From AP-15 sp963747735 (GTDB lineage Bacteria; Pseudomonadota; Alphaproteobacteria; ATCC43930; CGMCC-115725), in assembly GCA_963747735.1 (NCBI GenBank), contig CAVVGE010000025.1, positions 1-64,000 of the forward strand: a stretch of 64,000 nucleotides of DNA, in the 5' to 3' direction. Under the pieces are notes generated by a model. The model did not search any database, was not told where the DNA came from, and saw only the letters and a list, made by a program, of their open reading frames with translations. Positions 52,085-61,213 of the stretch are shown in pieces; position 1 is the stretch's first letter; each line of letters starts with the position of its first letter. The position numbers and the translations under genes are program-made.

Positions 52085-52957
52085 CTAGGGAACGCAGATT
52101 TCGTAGACTGCAAAGGCAGTCAGGAATTCGCGCATCCCAGGCAATCGGCAGAACCGATGGGCCAGCGGGAGCCGTTTGAGCTGCTGTATAGGGTGGAATT
52201 CGCGGCGCAAGAAGGTGAAGCCTTGCGCCGCGCAAAGCCGCTCAAACCGCGCAATTGTCAGCCGGTTCAGAAAGCCGAACGAAGTGCTTCCGGCAAATCG
52301 GTCGCGTCGATTACCGTCTTCATCGAGATCCCAATATGGGGGCACGTATTCCGGACAATTGACTACCTTCGAGCAGACCGAATTGATGATCCGGCCGTTG
52401 CAGAACACGTGCATCCAAGGGATTGGGGCATAGCTATGGCAATGATGGCCATAGGGGTGGAAATAAGGGCTCCACCAGATCAGAATACGGCCGTCCGGCC
52501 GCAGCACCCGTCTCCACTCGCCAATGATCAATTCAAACTCCATCACATGCTCAAGGACGTCGAAGCATACAATGACGTCAAAGCTGTCGTCGGGAAACTC
52601 GATAACGTCGGGCCTACGGGCTACGCGAAAATCCACGCCGGTATTACCGGCGGTCGCGGCATCAATCGCCAATGCTATCGCCTTGGAATTAAGATCCACT
52701 CCGGAGACATGATTGGCGCCGAGGCTGGCGATCGCTAATGCAAGATTTCCAGACCCACAGCCAAAGTCCAACACGTCTTTCTGCATGATCGATTTTCGGT
52801 CAAAATGAGCAGAAAATTGTGCTCGGAGCGAGTCTTCACGCCAAGCAACATAATTATCCGAAGAGTTTACAATACCCCGGTTTTTGGAATTTCTGATCGC
52901 CTGCGGTTTTGCTATGCGAAACAAACATTCCGTAATAAGGTCTTCCGCTATACGCAT
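52085..52957 (-). CDS. Class I SAM-dependent methyltransferase
   Basis: The 290-residue protein has the SAM-binding loop VLDFGCGSGNLALAIASLGA (motif I), VDLNSKAI after the second strand, and FDVIVCFDVLEHV (motif II region). The C-terminal part is cysteine- and aromatic-rich. Proteins like this often sit in O-antigen or capsule loci, but no glycosyltransferases are nearby. The gene is noticeably less GC-rich than its neighbours, a sign of recent acquisition. It is a single gene facing away from the MFS gene. Confidence 0.85.
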   Translation of the reverse strand: MRIAEDLITECLFRIAKPQAIRNSKNRGIVNSSDNYVAWREDSLRAQFSAHFDRKSIMQKDVLDFGCGSGNLALAIASLGANHVSGVDLNSKAIALAIDAATAGNTGVDFRVARRPDVIEFPDDSFDVIVCFDVLEHVMEFELIIGEWRRVLRPDGRILIWWSPYFHPYGHHCHSYAPIPWMHVFCNGRIINSVCSKVVNCPEYVPPYWDLDEDGNRRDRFAGSTSFGFLNRLTIARFERLCAAQGFTFLRREFHPIQQLKRLPLAHRFCRLPGMREFLTAFAVYEICVP

Positions 52958-53106
52958 GACGAGTTTCCGATCCGAGCCATGACGCGCCTAGATTCTGCGC
53001 GGCAGGTGAGCCGATAACCGCTGACAACAAATGACAGATCTGTACCTGCACTGCAACCGGCTGTGATTAATTTCGCCTTTAGGGCTGCTTTAATGCTGTC
53101 GGAAAG

Positions 53107-54408
53107 CTATATCGGCAAGGCCGAGCGCGGCCGGCTCTGACCCGGCTGCTGCCGCCGCGGCGGTCGGCGCAGCGCCCAAAAGGCAACGCAGCCACACACA
53201 TAGGAGGCGATCGACAACAGAAACGCCAGCTCGTAGCTGCCCGACAGGTCGAAGATCCGGCCGGCCGCCCAGGAGCCGGCGGCCGAGCCGATGCCGCTGC
53301 CGATCGTGATCACACCGAGGATCGTGCCGAGCTGGCGGCCGGGAAACAGGTCGGCGACCTTGGCCGTGATCGCCGGGCCGCGGGCACCCCAGGTCAGGCC
53401 AAAGAAGCAAGCGAACAGCCATAAGAGCCAGCCTTGCGACGGCCCCCTGATAAAGAGGGCGCAGACGACGCCGAGGATCGACACGCCATAGGCGAGGATC
53501 GCCGCCAATTCGCGGCCGATATAATCCGACAAGGCGCCGGTGACGATCGTGCCGGCGATCGCCAAGAGGCTGCCGGTGCCGAGCACCTCGGCGGCATAGA
53601 GCTTATCAAAGCCGCGGTCGACGGCAAAGGCGAGCTGGTGCAGCGAAACCAAAAAGCTGCCGAGCCCGGTAAACAGATAGACCGCGAACAACAGCCAGAA
53701 ATGCAGGGTGCGCGCCGCCTCGGCAAGGGTCCAGCCGGGCGGCCGCTCGGCAGCGGCGGCCGATGCCGGCGGGCTCGCGCCCGCTTCGACCGCGGCCGGG
53801 GCACGCACCCCGCGCCGCAGCAGCGCGGCGAGCGGCACCGTCGCCGCAGCCATAAACAAGGCCTGGACCAGATAGGTGGCACGCCAGCCGATCCCGGAGA
53901 TCGCCAGCTGCACCAGCGGCACCGACAAGGCGCGGGCAAAGCCGTTGGCCGATTGCACGACCGAGATCGCCGTGCCCCGGCGACGCACAAACCGGCGCGA
54001 CAACAGCGGCGCGAACACGACGAGCCCCAGACAGTTGGCGCCGATCGTCATCACGACGCCGTAGAACACGATGATCTGCCAGAGCGACGACATTGCCGCG
54101 CAGCCCAAGAGACCCGCGACGAGCAGAAAGCTGCCGAGAAACAACAGCCGCAGCGGGCCGAGGCGATCGACCAGCGCGCCGACCATCGGCGAGGTCGCGC
54201 CGGCGACGAGCTGCGAGACCGAATAGGCGATCGAGGTCTCGGCGCGGCTCCACGCGAAAGCCTGGATAAAGGCGACCAGAAAGACCGCATAGGAGTGCAT
54301 CATCACCGAGCTGACGGTGAACGCGGCAAAGGCGCCGGCCAGCAGCAGCCGGGGCGAGGCCGAGCTTTGTGCCGTGGGGGGCGCCGCGGTTGAGCCGATC
54401 GCGCGCAT
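53107..54408 (-). CDS. MFS transporter
   Basis: The transporter of about 433 residues has 12 helices with GALVDRLGPLRLLFLGSF (helix 2-3 loop) and SRRFVRRRGTAISVVQSANG between helices 4 and 5, features of the monocarboxylate-porter-like branch. In the second half, GALSDYIGRELAAIL and GLTWGARGPAITAKVADLFPG are typical. The ATG at 54408 (RAIGSTAAPPT) fits better than the one 15 codons upstream. It is divergent from the pilus operon, with a shared intergenic region of about 280 nt. Confidence 0.87.
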   Translation of the reverse strand: MRAIGSTAAPPTAQSSASPRLLLAGAFAAFTVSSVMMHSYAVFLVAFIQAFAWSRAETSIAYSVSQLVAGATSPMVGALVDRLGPLRLLFLGSFLLVAGLLGCAAMSSLWQIIVFYGVVMTIGANCLGLVVFAPLLSRRFVRRRGTAISVVQSANGFARALSVPLVQLAISGIGWRATYLVQALFMAAATVPLAALLRRGVRAPAAVEAGASPPASAAAAERPPGWTLAEAARTLHFWLLFAVYLFTGLGSFLVSLHQLAFAVDRGFDKLYAAEVLGTGSLLAIAGTIVTGALSDYIGRELAAILAYGVSILGVVCALFIRGPSQGWLLWLFACFFGLTWGARGPAITAKVADLFPGRQLGTILGVITIGSGIGSAAGSWAAGRIFDLSGSYELAFLLSIASYVCGCVAFWALRRPPRRQQPGQSRPRSALPI

Positions 54409-54630
54409 CGCGCACTGAGCCGCAGCCGGCGGCGCAAAATCAAGGGCCGGCAAGTCGCGTCTGGAATGCCGGCTCGGCGCGTCCGGGAAATCGCCGCCGG
54501 CACGGTTAAACGTTCTTTAAGCGTTCGGACCCACGATGCGATCCGATCGATATCGCATCGGAGCCCGTCATGCCCGGTCGCCGGCAGCGCCCGCATCAAG
54601 CTGCATCGTCTGCGCCGCCAATTGCGATCG

Positions 54631-54660
54631 GCACGCCTGCGACCGGCACGCCTGCGACCG
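54631..54660. repeat. 15-nt tandem repeat upstream of cpaA
   Basis: GCACGCCTGCGACCG occurs twice back to back (54631-54645 and 54646-54660). It lies 30 nt before the cpaA start, in the leader of the pilus operon. Confidence 0.75.
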
Positions 54661-54691
54661 GCGCGGCCGGGACCGAGGAGACGGTCGCGAC

Positions 54692-55204
54692 ATGATTGGT
54701 GCTGCGCCGCACCTCCTCGTCCTTGGCGGGTTCGCCGCGCTGATGGCGGCGGCGGCGTTCGAGGATTTTCGCCGGCTGGTCATTCCCAATCGGCTGGTCC
54801 TCTGCCTCTGTGCGCTGTGGCTGCTGCGTCTCGCCGTCATGCCGGCATCGCAGTGGCTCGCTGCGCTCGAAACCGCCGGCGCCGCCGTCGCGATCTTTGT
54901 CGCGGGCGCGCTGCTGTTTTCGCGCGGCCTCGTCGGCGGCGGCGACGTCAAGCTGTTGTCGGCGGCGGCGCTGTGGGCCGGCGCCGTCGAAGTGCCGGCG
55001 CTGCTGCTCGTCACCGCGCTCTTTGGCGGGCTGCTGTCGCTGGTCTCTTTGACCCCGGCCGGCGCCCGGCTCGCGGCGGCCCGGACCGCGCTGCGCAACC
55101 TGGCAGATCGGAATGCGGCCACGACGCGCCCGATCGCGGTGCCTTACGGCGTCGCCATTGCTGCGGCCGCCCTCTTCGTGACGATCCCGCCGCGGCTCGG
55201 CTGA
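54692..55204 (+). CDS. cpaA: Prepilin peptidase CpaA/TadV
   Basis: The 170-residue membrane protein is an A24 (type IV prepilin) peptidase. The two catalytic aspartates are in AAFEDFRRLVIPN (about residue 25) and in GGGDVKLLSAAALW, the GxGD motif (about residue 85). It cleaves the leader of the Flp pilin and TadE/F pseudopilins. It is the first gene of the Tad operon here; the flp gene that commonly precedes it is absent. The ATG at 54692 is preceded by GAGGAG at a slightly long distance. Confidence 0.9.
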   Translation: MIGAAPHLLVLGGFAALMAAAAFEDFRRLVIPNRLVLCLCALWLLRLAVMPASQWLAALETAGAAVAIFVAGALLFSRGLVGGGDVKLLSAAALWAGAVEVPALLLVTALFGGLLSLVSLTPAGARLAAARTALRNLADRNAATTRPIAVPYGVAIAAAALFVTIPPRLG

Positions 55205-55214
55205 GGGGGCGGCC

Positions 55215-56198
55215 ATGCGCGGGCGCACCGTGGTCCTGTTTCTGGTCGCCCTGCTGCTGGCCGGCGGCACGGCCATGCTGATGCGCTCATGGCTGGCCCA
55301 GCGCGGCGCGCCGGGAGCAGCCGCGCCCGCTCAGGCCGCGCCGCCGCAAAAATCGATCCTGGTCGCACGGGTGGCGATCGCCCGCGGGCATCTGCTGAAG
55401 CCGGCCGACATTGAGGCGCGGCCCTGGCCGCAAAGCGCGATCACCAGCGACTATATCCTTGCCGGCGGCGAGAAATTGCTGACCGGCTCGGTTGCCCGCG
55501 AGCCTTTTGTCGCCGGCGAGCCGCTGATCAAGGCCAAGCTCGTGGCGCCCGGCGATCGCGGCTTTCTCGCCGCCGTGCTGCGGCCGGGCATGCGCGCGGT
55601 CTCGGTCGCGGTCGACCAGACCTCCGACGTTTCGGGCTTTATCATGCCGGGCGACCGGGTCGATCTCTTGATCACCCTGCCGTTGCCGCACGCCGACAGC
55701 GCTGGCGGCAACGCCTATCAGCACAAGGCGGCGCAGACAGTATTGCGCAACCTTCGCGTGATCGGCATCGATCAGCAGCTCGACAGCAAGGCCGGCAAGG
55801 CGGTGCGCGCCCGCACCGTGACCTTTGAGGTAACGCCAAAAGAGAGCGAGATCGTCGCTCTCGCCGCCGACATGCCGGGCAAGCTGTCGCTGAGCTTGCG
55901 CAGTCTCGCCGGCGCGCCGCACGGCGAGCCGAGAGTGCTCGCGCTCGCCGGGTCGAGCGAGGCGGATACGCCTCGGCCACGCTTCGACCCGGCAGAGGAC
56001 AAGGTGCTGCCGCAGCAAGCCGATTCGGTCGACGGGCACGGCTCCGACAGCTTTACGCTCGACAACGAGGTCAGCCCGCTGCTCGGAAATCCGTTCAAAA
56101 TTAACCATAACTCTGGCGATGGTAAAGTTTGCATATTGCGCGGAAACGGCAATTCGAGCAATGGTTGCGAATCGCAACCCGCGGCTCGAGGCTCGTGA
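55215..56198 (+). CDS. cpaB: Tad pilus assembly protein CpaB/RcpC
   Basis: The 327-residue protein has an N-terminal membrane anchor (VVLFLVALLLAGGTAMLM) and a SAF-type domain with ILVARVAIARGHLLKPADIE and FIMPGDRVDLLITLPLP, then FEVTPKESEIVALAADMPGK. CpaB is thought to stabilise or gate the secretin, probably by binding peptidoglycan or the pilus. The stop overlaps the cpaC ATG (TGATG). The last 40 residues are poorly conserved. Confidence 0.92.
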   Translation: MRGRTVVLFLVALLLAGGTAMLMRSWLAQRGAPGAAAPAQAAPPQKSILVARVAIARGHLLKPADIEARPWPQSAITSDYILAGGEKLLTGSVAREPFVAGEPLIKAKLVAPGDRGFLAAVLRPGMRAVSVAVDQTSDVSGFIMPGDRVDLLITLPLPHADSAGGNAYQHKAAQTVLRNLRVIGIDQQLDSKAGKAVRARTVTFEVTPKESEIVALAADMPGKLSLSLRSLAGAPHGEPRVLALAGSSEADTPRPRFDPAEDKVLPQQADSVDGHGSDSFTLDNEVSPLLGNPFKINHNSGDGKVCILRGNGNSSNGCESQPAARGS

Positions 56199-57649
56199 TG
56201 CACAGCTGGTCGCTTGTCGGTCTTGCCGGATCGATGATTGTTCTCTCGTTCGCCGCTCTCGCCGGGCCGGGCCGGGCCGGCGCCGCGGCGCCGGGTGAAC
56301 CCCGCGTTCTCCATGTCGGCAGTGCCGACGAGATCCCGGCGAACGACGCCGGCATCGTGCTCGAACTCGGCAAGGGCACGCTGATCCGCCTGGCGCGGCC
56401 GGCGGCGACGGTCTTTGTCGCCGCTCCGAACATTGCCGACGTTCAGGTCAAATCGCCCTCGCTCGTCTATGTCAGCGCCAAAGCGCCGGGCGAGACCGTG
56501 ATCTATGCGGTGGATTCGGGCGACAAGGTGCTGTTGAACGCGCCGGTGCGGGTCGAGCTCGACCTGTCGCAATTGCGCCGGGCATTGGCGCAGGAAATTC
56601 CCGGGCAGCGGATCGCATTGGCCTCGGTCGGCAGCAATCTGGTGCTGAGCGGCAGCGTCGCCAGCGCCGGGGAGGCGGAACGGGCGCGCGCCCTCGCCGC
56701 CGCGGTCGTCGCCGGGATCAAGGGCAGCCAGGTGATCAACCGGCTGACGGTGGCAACGCCGAACCAAGTCAGCCTACACGTAAAGATCGCCGAGGTCGAT
56801 CGCAGCATTCTGAAGCAGATCGGCGTCGATTGGAGCAAGCTTGGTACTGGGGTGAACTTCAATACGACTAACACGACCGTAACCCAATCAATATTGGGCG
56901 GAATAATTCCGGGGACGAATTTTCTAACTGCCGGTGTATTTCCTCCCTCTTCTGGAAATGAGGTTGCTGCCATCGTCGAGGCACTCGCGACCGAAGGGTT
57001 TCTGACCGTCCTGGCCGAGCCCAACCTGACCGCGATCTCGGGCCAGACCGCGAGTTTTCTCGCCGGCGGGGAGTTTCCGGTCCCAGTCGTGCAAAACGTT
57101 TCTTCCGGCACCTCGGCGATTTCGGTCCAGTTTCAGCAATTCGGCGTCCAGTTGGCCTTCACCCCGACGATCATCGACGCCAACCATCTCAATCTGCGGG
57201 TTCGGCCCGAAGTCAGCCAACTTAGCAATAATGGAGCGGTACAGATCAGCGGCTTTGTGATCCCCGCGCTAACCGTCGACCGCGCTGAGACGACGGTCGA
57301 GCTCGCCAGCGGGCAAAGCTTCGCGCTCGCCGGGCTAATGCAGCACAATACCGAGCAGGACATCTCAAAGGTTCCGTGGCTCGGCGACATCCCGGTGCTC
57401 GGGGCGCTGTTCCGCTCAAACAAGTTTCAGAACAACGAAAGCGAGCTGGTCGTCATCGTCACCCCCTACCTCGTCCGGCCGACGGCGACGGCTCTCGCGG
57501 CTCCAACCGATGGCTTCGAGGCCCCGCACGACGCGCAGCAGGTGCTCTGGGGCGACACCTGGCGCCAAGGGTTGCCGGCGCCGGCACGAGGTCCGCTCGA
57601 CGCCGGCGGGAGAGGCCTGATCGGACCGGCCGGTTTCCGGCTCGACTGA
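56198..57649 (+). CDS. cpaC: Outer-membrane secretin CpaC/RcpA
   Basis: The 483-residue protein has a signal peptide (ending AGPGRAGAAA), an N-terminal BON/T2SS-like domain (RVELDLSQLRRALAQEIPG), and the secretin domain with LAEPNLTAISGQTASFLAGG, FGVQLAFTPTIIDANHLNLR and VPWLGDIPVLGALFRS. It forms the ring through which the Flp pilus passes. A short AT-richer segment near 56840-56960 falls in the least conserved part. Translation is coupled to cpaB by a TGATG overlap. Confidence 0.95.
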   Translation: MHSWSLVGLAGSMIVLSFAALAGPGRAGAAAPGEPRVLHVGSADEIPANDAGIVLELGKGTLIRLARPAATVFVAAPNIADVQVKSPSLVYVSAKAPGETVIYAVDSGDKVLLNAPVRVELDLSQLRRALAQEIPGQRIALASVGSNLVLSGSVASAGEAERARALAAAVVAGIKGSQVINRLTVATPNQVSLHVKIAEVDRSILKQIGVDWSKLGTGVNFNTTNTTVTQSILGGIIPGTNFLTAGVFPPSSGNEVAAIVEALATEGFLTVLAEPNLTAISGQTASFLAGGEFPVPVVQNVSSGTSAISVQFQQFGVQLAFTPTIIDANHLNLRVRPEVSQLSNNGAVQISGFVIPALTVDRAETTVELASGQSFALAGLMQHNTEQDISKVPWLGDIPVLGALFRSNKFQNNESELVVIVTPYLVRPTATALAAPTDGFEAPHDAQQVLWGDTWRQGLPAPARGPLDAGGRGLIGPAGFRLD

Positions 57650-57663
57650 GCGAGGTGAGAGCC

Positions 57664-58350
57664 ATGAACAAGCGTCTTCTTCCGATCGCCGTCCTGCCTC
57701 TGCTGGCGCTCGCCGCCTGCGTGCCCGGCGCTGCCGAATACAGCAAAAGCGAAGCGCCGGCCCAGCTGCGAACCGATGGTGCCGCGACCCGCTTCGAGTT
57801 GGCATTCGCCCCCGGCTCGGCGCGACTGAGCCCGGGCGAGGCGGCGCGGCTGGACCGGCTCGTCTCGAACGGCAGCATCGGACGCGCCGATCGCATCTCG
57901 ATCGCAGCCGCCGGCAGCCCCGATCTCGCAGCGCGGCGAGCCAGCGCGGTCTCGGGTGAATTGCTGCGTTACGGGATCGTGGCCGATCCGGGTGTGCTCG
58001 GAACCGTACCGCCCAACCGTGCAATCGTGGACATCGGCCACTACGCTGTTACCCTGCCGGCCTGTCCGAACTGGAGCATGCCCGCAGGGAGCGATTTTAC
58101 GAATGCTCCCACGAGCAATTTCGGCTGTGCCACCGCGAGCAACCTCGGGCTGATGGCGGCGAGCCCGGCAGATATCGTATCGGGGCGATCGCTCGCGCCG
58201 GCCGACGGCATGCCTGCGGCGTCTGCGGTCAACCGCTATCTCAACGACAAAGTGAAGCTGCCTGTTGGGCCCGAAGTCGGCCCGTTCGCGGCAGCGGGCG
58301 GGGACCAGGCGCCGAGCGCGCCGCCGGCCGCCGGGGCCGGCCCGCAGTGA
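57664..58350 (+). CDS. cpaD: CpaD family pilus assembly lipoprotein
   Basis: The 228-residue protein starts with a lipoprotein signal (LLPIAVLPLLALAAC, lipidated Cys about residue 19). Its C-terminal half has the CpaD block CPNWSMPAGSDFTN, NFGCATASNLGLMAASPADI and VSGRSLAPADGMPAA. CpaD is an outer-membrane lipoprotein that helps the secretin. The stop overlaps the GTG of cpaE. Confidence 0.93.
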   Translation: MNKRLLPIAVLPLLALAACVPGAAEYSKSEAPAQLRTDGAATRFELAFAPGSARLSPGEAARLDRLVSNGSIGRADRISIAAAGSPDLAARRASAVSGELLRYGIVADPGVLGTVPPNRAIVDIGHYAVTLPACPNWSMPAGSDFTNAPTSNFGCATASNLGLMAASPADIVSGRSLAPADGMPAASAVNRYLNDKVKLPVGPEVGPFAAAGGDQAPSAPPAAGAGPQ

Positions 58351-59546
58351 GCGCGTTGCGGCCCGCGGCGGCGAAGAGCGCCTCGCGCGAGGGGGTGCTC
58401 GCCATTCTGCAGGAGCAGGCGACGCTCGATCGGCTGCAAGATGTGATCCGCGAGCTGCAATTGGACGACGAGCTGATCGTCACCGATACGCTCGACGCCG
58501 CGCTGCGGCGCATGCGCGCCGGCTATACGCCGCGCATCCTGGTGGTCGATATCGCCGATCTGGCGGCACCGATCGCCGAGATCGGCGCGGCGCGCGCGGT
58601 CGGCGGCACCGAGCTCGAGCTGGTGGCGCTGGGCGCGGTCAACGACGTGGCGCTGTTCCGTGACCTGCTGGCGGCCGGCGCCAACGATTACCTGGTCAAG
58701 CCGCCGAGCCGCGAGGCGCTGGCGACGATCCTGGAAAAGCGGTCCGGGTCCGCGCTCGGCGCCGACGGCAAGCTCGGGCAGGTGATCGTGTTTATCGGCA
58801 GCCGCGGCGGGGTTGGCGCCACGACCGCCGCCGTCGCCTGCGCTTGGCTCCTCGCCGAAGACCATCCGGAGCAGACGGCACTCGTCGATCTCGATCTGCA
58901 TTTCGGCACCGTGGCGCTCAAGCTCGACACCGACCCCGGCAGCGGGCTGTGCGAGGCGCTCGAGCAGCCCTCGCGCATCGACAGCCTGTTTATCGAGCGC
59001 GCCACGGTCAAGATCACCGACAATTTGCGCGTGCTGGCGGCCGAGGCCTCGACCGCGCAGCACCTTGCCGTCGATGGCGGCGCGGTCGATATGCTGCTCT
59101 ACGAGCTGCGCCGCAAATTCGCCCGGGTCGTCGTCGACCTGCCGCGCGGCGCCAGCCCGATGCAGCGCGTCGTGCTGGCCGCGGCGAGCCATGTCGTGCT
59201 GATTTGCGAGCGCAGCCTTGCCGGACTGCGCGACACGATCCGTCTCCAGACCTTGGTGCGCGAGCAAGCGGCGCAGGCCCGGCTGTGGCTCGTCGAGGCC
59301 GGCGCCAGCGGCGAACGCGCGCTGATCGGCAAGCCCGAATTCGAGAAGGGTGTCGGCAGAACGCTCGATGCGCGGCTGTCCTACGATCCGAAATCGGTGG
59401 GTGCCGCCGGCAATTCCGGGCAGCCGCTGCCGATCGCCGCGCCGCGCAGCCCGGTGGTGCGCGAGTTCCGCGAGATTGCCGTCTTTCTCGCCGGGCCGGC
59501 ATCGGCCGCTCCGAAACGCCGCTGGTCGCTGCGCTCGCTATGGTAG
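58347..59546 (+). CDS. cpaE: Pilus assembly ATPase CpaE/TadZ
   Basis: The 399-residue protein has an N-terminal receiver-like domain (about residues 15-125) and a MinD/ParA-like domain. Its P-loop reads SRGGVGATTAA: the signature lysine of the deviant Walker A is missing, as in other TadZ/CpaE proteins, which localise the pilus machine to the pole. ALVDLDLHFGTVALKLD follows. The GTG at 58347 overlaps the cpaD stop (GTGA). It overlaps cpaF by 7 nt. Confidence 0.93.
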   Translation: MSALRPAAAKSASREGVLAILQEQATLDRLQDVIRELQLDDELIVTDTLDAALRRMRAGYTPRILVVDIADLAAPIAEIGAARAVGGTELELVALGAVNDVALFRDLLAAGANDYLVKPPSREALATILEKRSGSALGADGKLGQVIVFIGSRGGVGATTAAVACAWLLAEDHPEQTALVDLDLHFGTVALKLDTDPGSGLCEALEQPSRIDSLFIERATVKITDNLRVLAAEASTAQHLAVDGGAVDMLLYELRRKFARVVVDLPRGASPMQRVVLAAASHVVLICERSLAGLRDTIRLQTLVREQAAQARLWLVEAGASGERALIGKPEFEKGVGRTLDARLSYDPKSVGAAGNSGQPLPIAAPRSPVVREFREIAVFLAGPASAAPKRRWSLRSLW

Positions 59547-61210
59547 CCCTCTTCAAACGCGCCCCCGAAACCGACAGCACGCTCGACGCGCGTATCGCCG
59601 GGCTGTCGGCGCGCCGCATTCCGGCCACCGCGCCCGCGCTCACCGCGATCCCGGCGGCACCGGCGGCGGACGCGCCGCTTGCCGCCTCGCGCGAGGACCG
59701 GCTCTTGGCGGCACGCGCGCAGCTGCTGGCGCGGATCAGTGCGGAAATCAGCCCGGAGCGTCGCGGTATTTTGAGCCGGGGCGAGCTCGCCAAAATTGTC
59801 GATGCGGCGGTCCAGGCCTATCTGCTGCGCCATGGGATCGAGGCCAACCCGATCGAGCGCCGCGACCTTATCACCGCGCTGATCCAAGGGCTGCTCAGCC
59901 CGCCCGCCGCCGCACCCGATGCCGAGACCAGCGAAACCAGGCGCTACGCCAAGCGCGTCGCGGTCGAGGCCGCCAAGGCGCAGATCCAGCCGCTCGTTCT
60001 GGAGCATATGGACGTGACCGCCGCGGCGGAAATGCCGCGCGCCACCTTTGAGGCCCAGCTCGGCGGCTGGGTCAAGGAGCTGCTGACCGAAACCAAGATC
60101 CAGCTGAACTTTGTCGAGCAGCGCGAGCTGGTCGAGGCGCTGATCGCCGACATGCTCGGCCTCGGGCCGGTCGAGCCGTTGCTAGAAGACGACACCGTCA
60201 GCGACATTATGATCAACGGGCCAAAGCAAATCTATGTCGAGCGGCGCGGCAAGCTCGAGCTGACCGATGTGAGCTTTCGCGACGATCAGCATGTGATGAA
60301 CGTGGCGACCAAGATCGTGTCGCGGATCGGCCGCCGCATCGACAAATCGCAACCCTTGGTCGATGCCCGCCTGCCCGACGGCAGCCGGGTCAACATCATC
60401 ATCCCCCCCTTGGCGATCGACGGCCCGGCGATCTCGATCCGCAAATTTTCGAAAAAGACGATCACGCTCGACACCATGGCCCAGCAGGCCAACATCTCGA
60501 CGGAGATGGCGACGCTCTTAAAGATCGCCGCGCGCTGCCGCCTCAATATCCTGATTTCGGGCGGCACCGGCTCGGGCAAGACGACGATGCTGAATGCGCT
60601 CTCGCGGTTGATCGACCCGGCCGAGCGCACCGTGACGATCGAGGACGCGGCCGAGCTGCAATTGCAGCAGCCGCATGTCGTGCGGCTCGAAACCCGGCCG
60701 CCCAACCTCGAAGGCACCGGCGAGATCACGATGCGCGACCTGTTGCGCAACGCGCTCAGGATGCGCCCGGACCGGATCATCCTCGGCGAGATCCGCGGTG
60801 CCGAGGCGCTCGACGTGCTGCAGGCGATGAACACCGGCCATGACGGCTCGATGAGCACGATCCACGCCAACCGGCCGCGCGAAGCGCTGACCCGGCTGGA
60901 AAACATGGTCGGCATGACCGGGATCAACTTGCCGTCGCGTGCGGTCCGCACCCAGATCGCCGCGGCGGTCAACTTGATCCTGCAAATCAACCGGATGCGC
61001 GACGGCATGCGGCGCGTCACCGAGGTCGTCGAAGTGGTCGGCATGGAAGGCGAAATCATCACCACGCAGGAGCTGTTCACCTATCAATATCAAGGCGAGT
61101 CGACCGACGGCAAACTGCGCGGCGTCTTCAAGCCGACCGGGGTCCGGCCGTATTTTTTGCCGCGCGCCGAATATTACGGTCTCGATCGCCCATTGCTCGA
61201 GCTGATCTAA
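59540..61210 (+). CDS. cpaF: Pilus motor ATPase CpaF/TadA
   Basis: The 556-residue secretion ATPase shows the N-terminal domain, VSDIMINGPKQIYVERRGKL, Walker A GGTGSGKTTMLNAL, the Asp box EDAAELQL, Walker B RMRPDRIILGEIRG and the His box GHDGSMSTIHAN. It powers polymerisation and possibly retraction of the Flp pilus. The N-terminal 90 residues are a poorly conserved Ala/Pro-rich extension. The ATG at 59540 overlaps the end of cpaE. Confidence 0.96.
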   Translation: MVALFKRAPETDSTLDARIAGLSARRIPATAPALTAIPAAPAADAPLAASREDRLLAARAQLLARISAEISPERRGILSRGELAKIVDAAVQAYLLRHGIEANPIERRDLITALIQGLLSPPAAAPDAETSETRRYAKRVAVEAAKAQIQPLVLEHMDVTAAAEMPRATFEAQLGGWVKELLTETKIQLNFVEQRELVEALIADMLGLGPVEPLLEDDTVSDIMINGPKQIYVERRGKLELTDVSFRDDQHVMNVATKIVSRIGRRIDKSQPLVDARLPDGSRVNIIIPPLAIDGPAISIRKFSKKTITLDTMAQQANISTEMATLLKIAARCRLNILISGGTGSGKTTMLNALSRLIDPAERTVTIEDAAELQLQQPHVVRLETRPPNLEGTGEITMRDLLRNALRMRPDRIILGEIRGAEALDVLQAMNTGHDGSMSTIHANRPREALTRLENMVGMTGINLPSRAVRTQIAAAVNLILQINRMRDGMRRVTEVVEVVGMEGEIITTQELFTYQYQGESTDGKLRGVFKPTGVRPYFLPRAEYYGLDRPLLELI

Positions 61211-61213
61211 GCG

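Noticed and set aside
58795..58830. Missing Walker A lysine in CpaE as evidence of a defective gene
   Set aside because: Absence of this lysine (GVGATT) is normal for TadZ/CpaE proteins.
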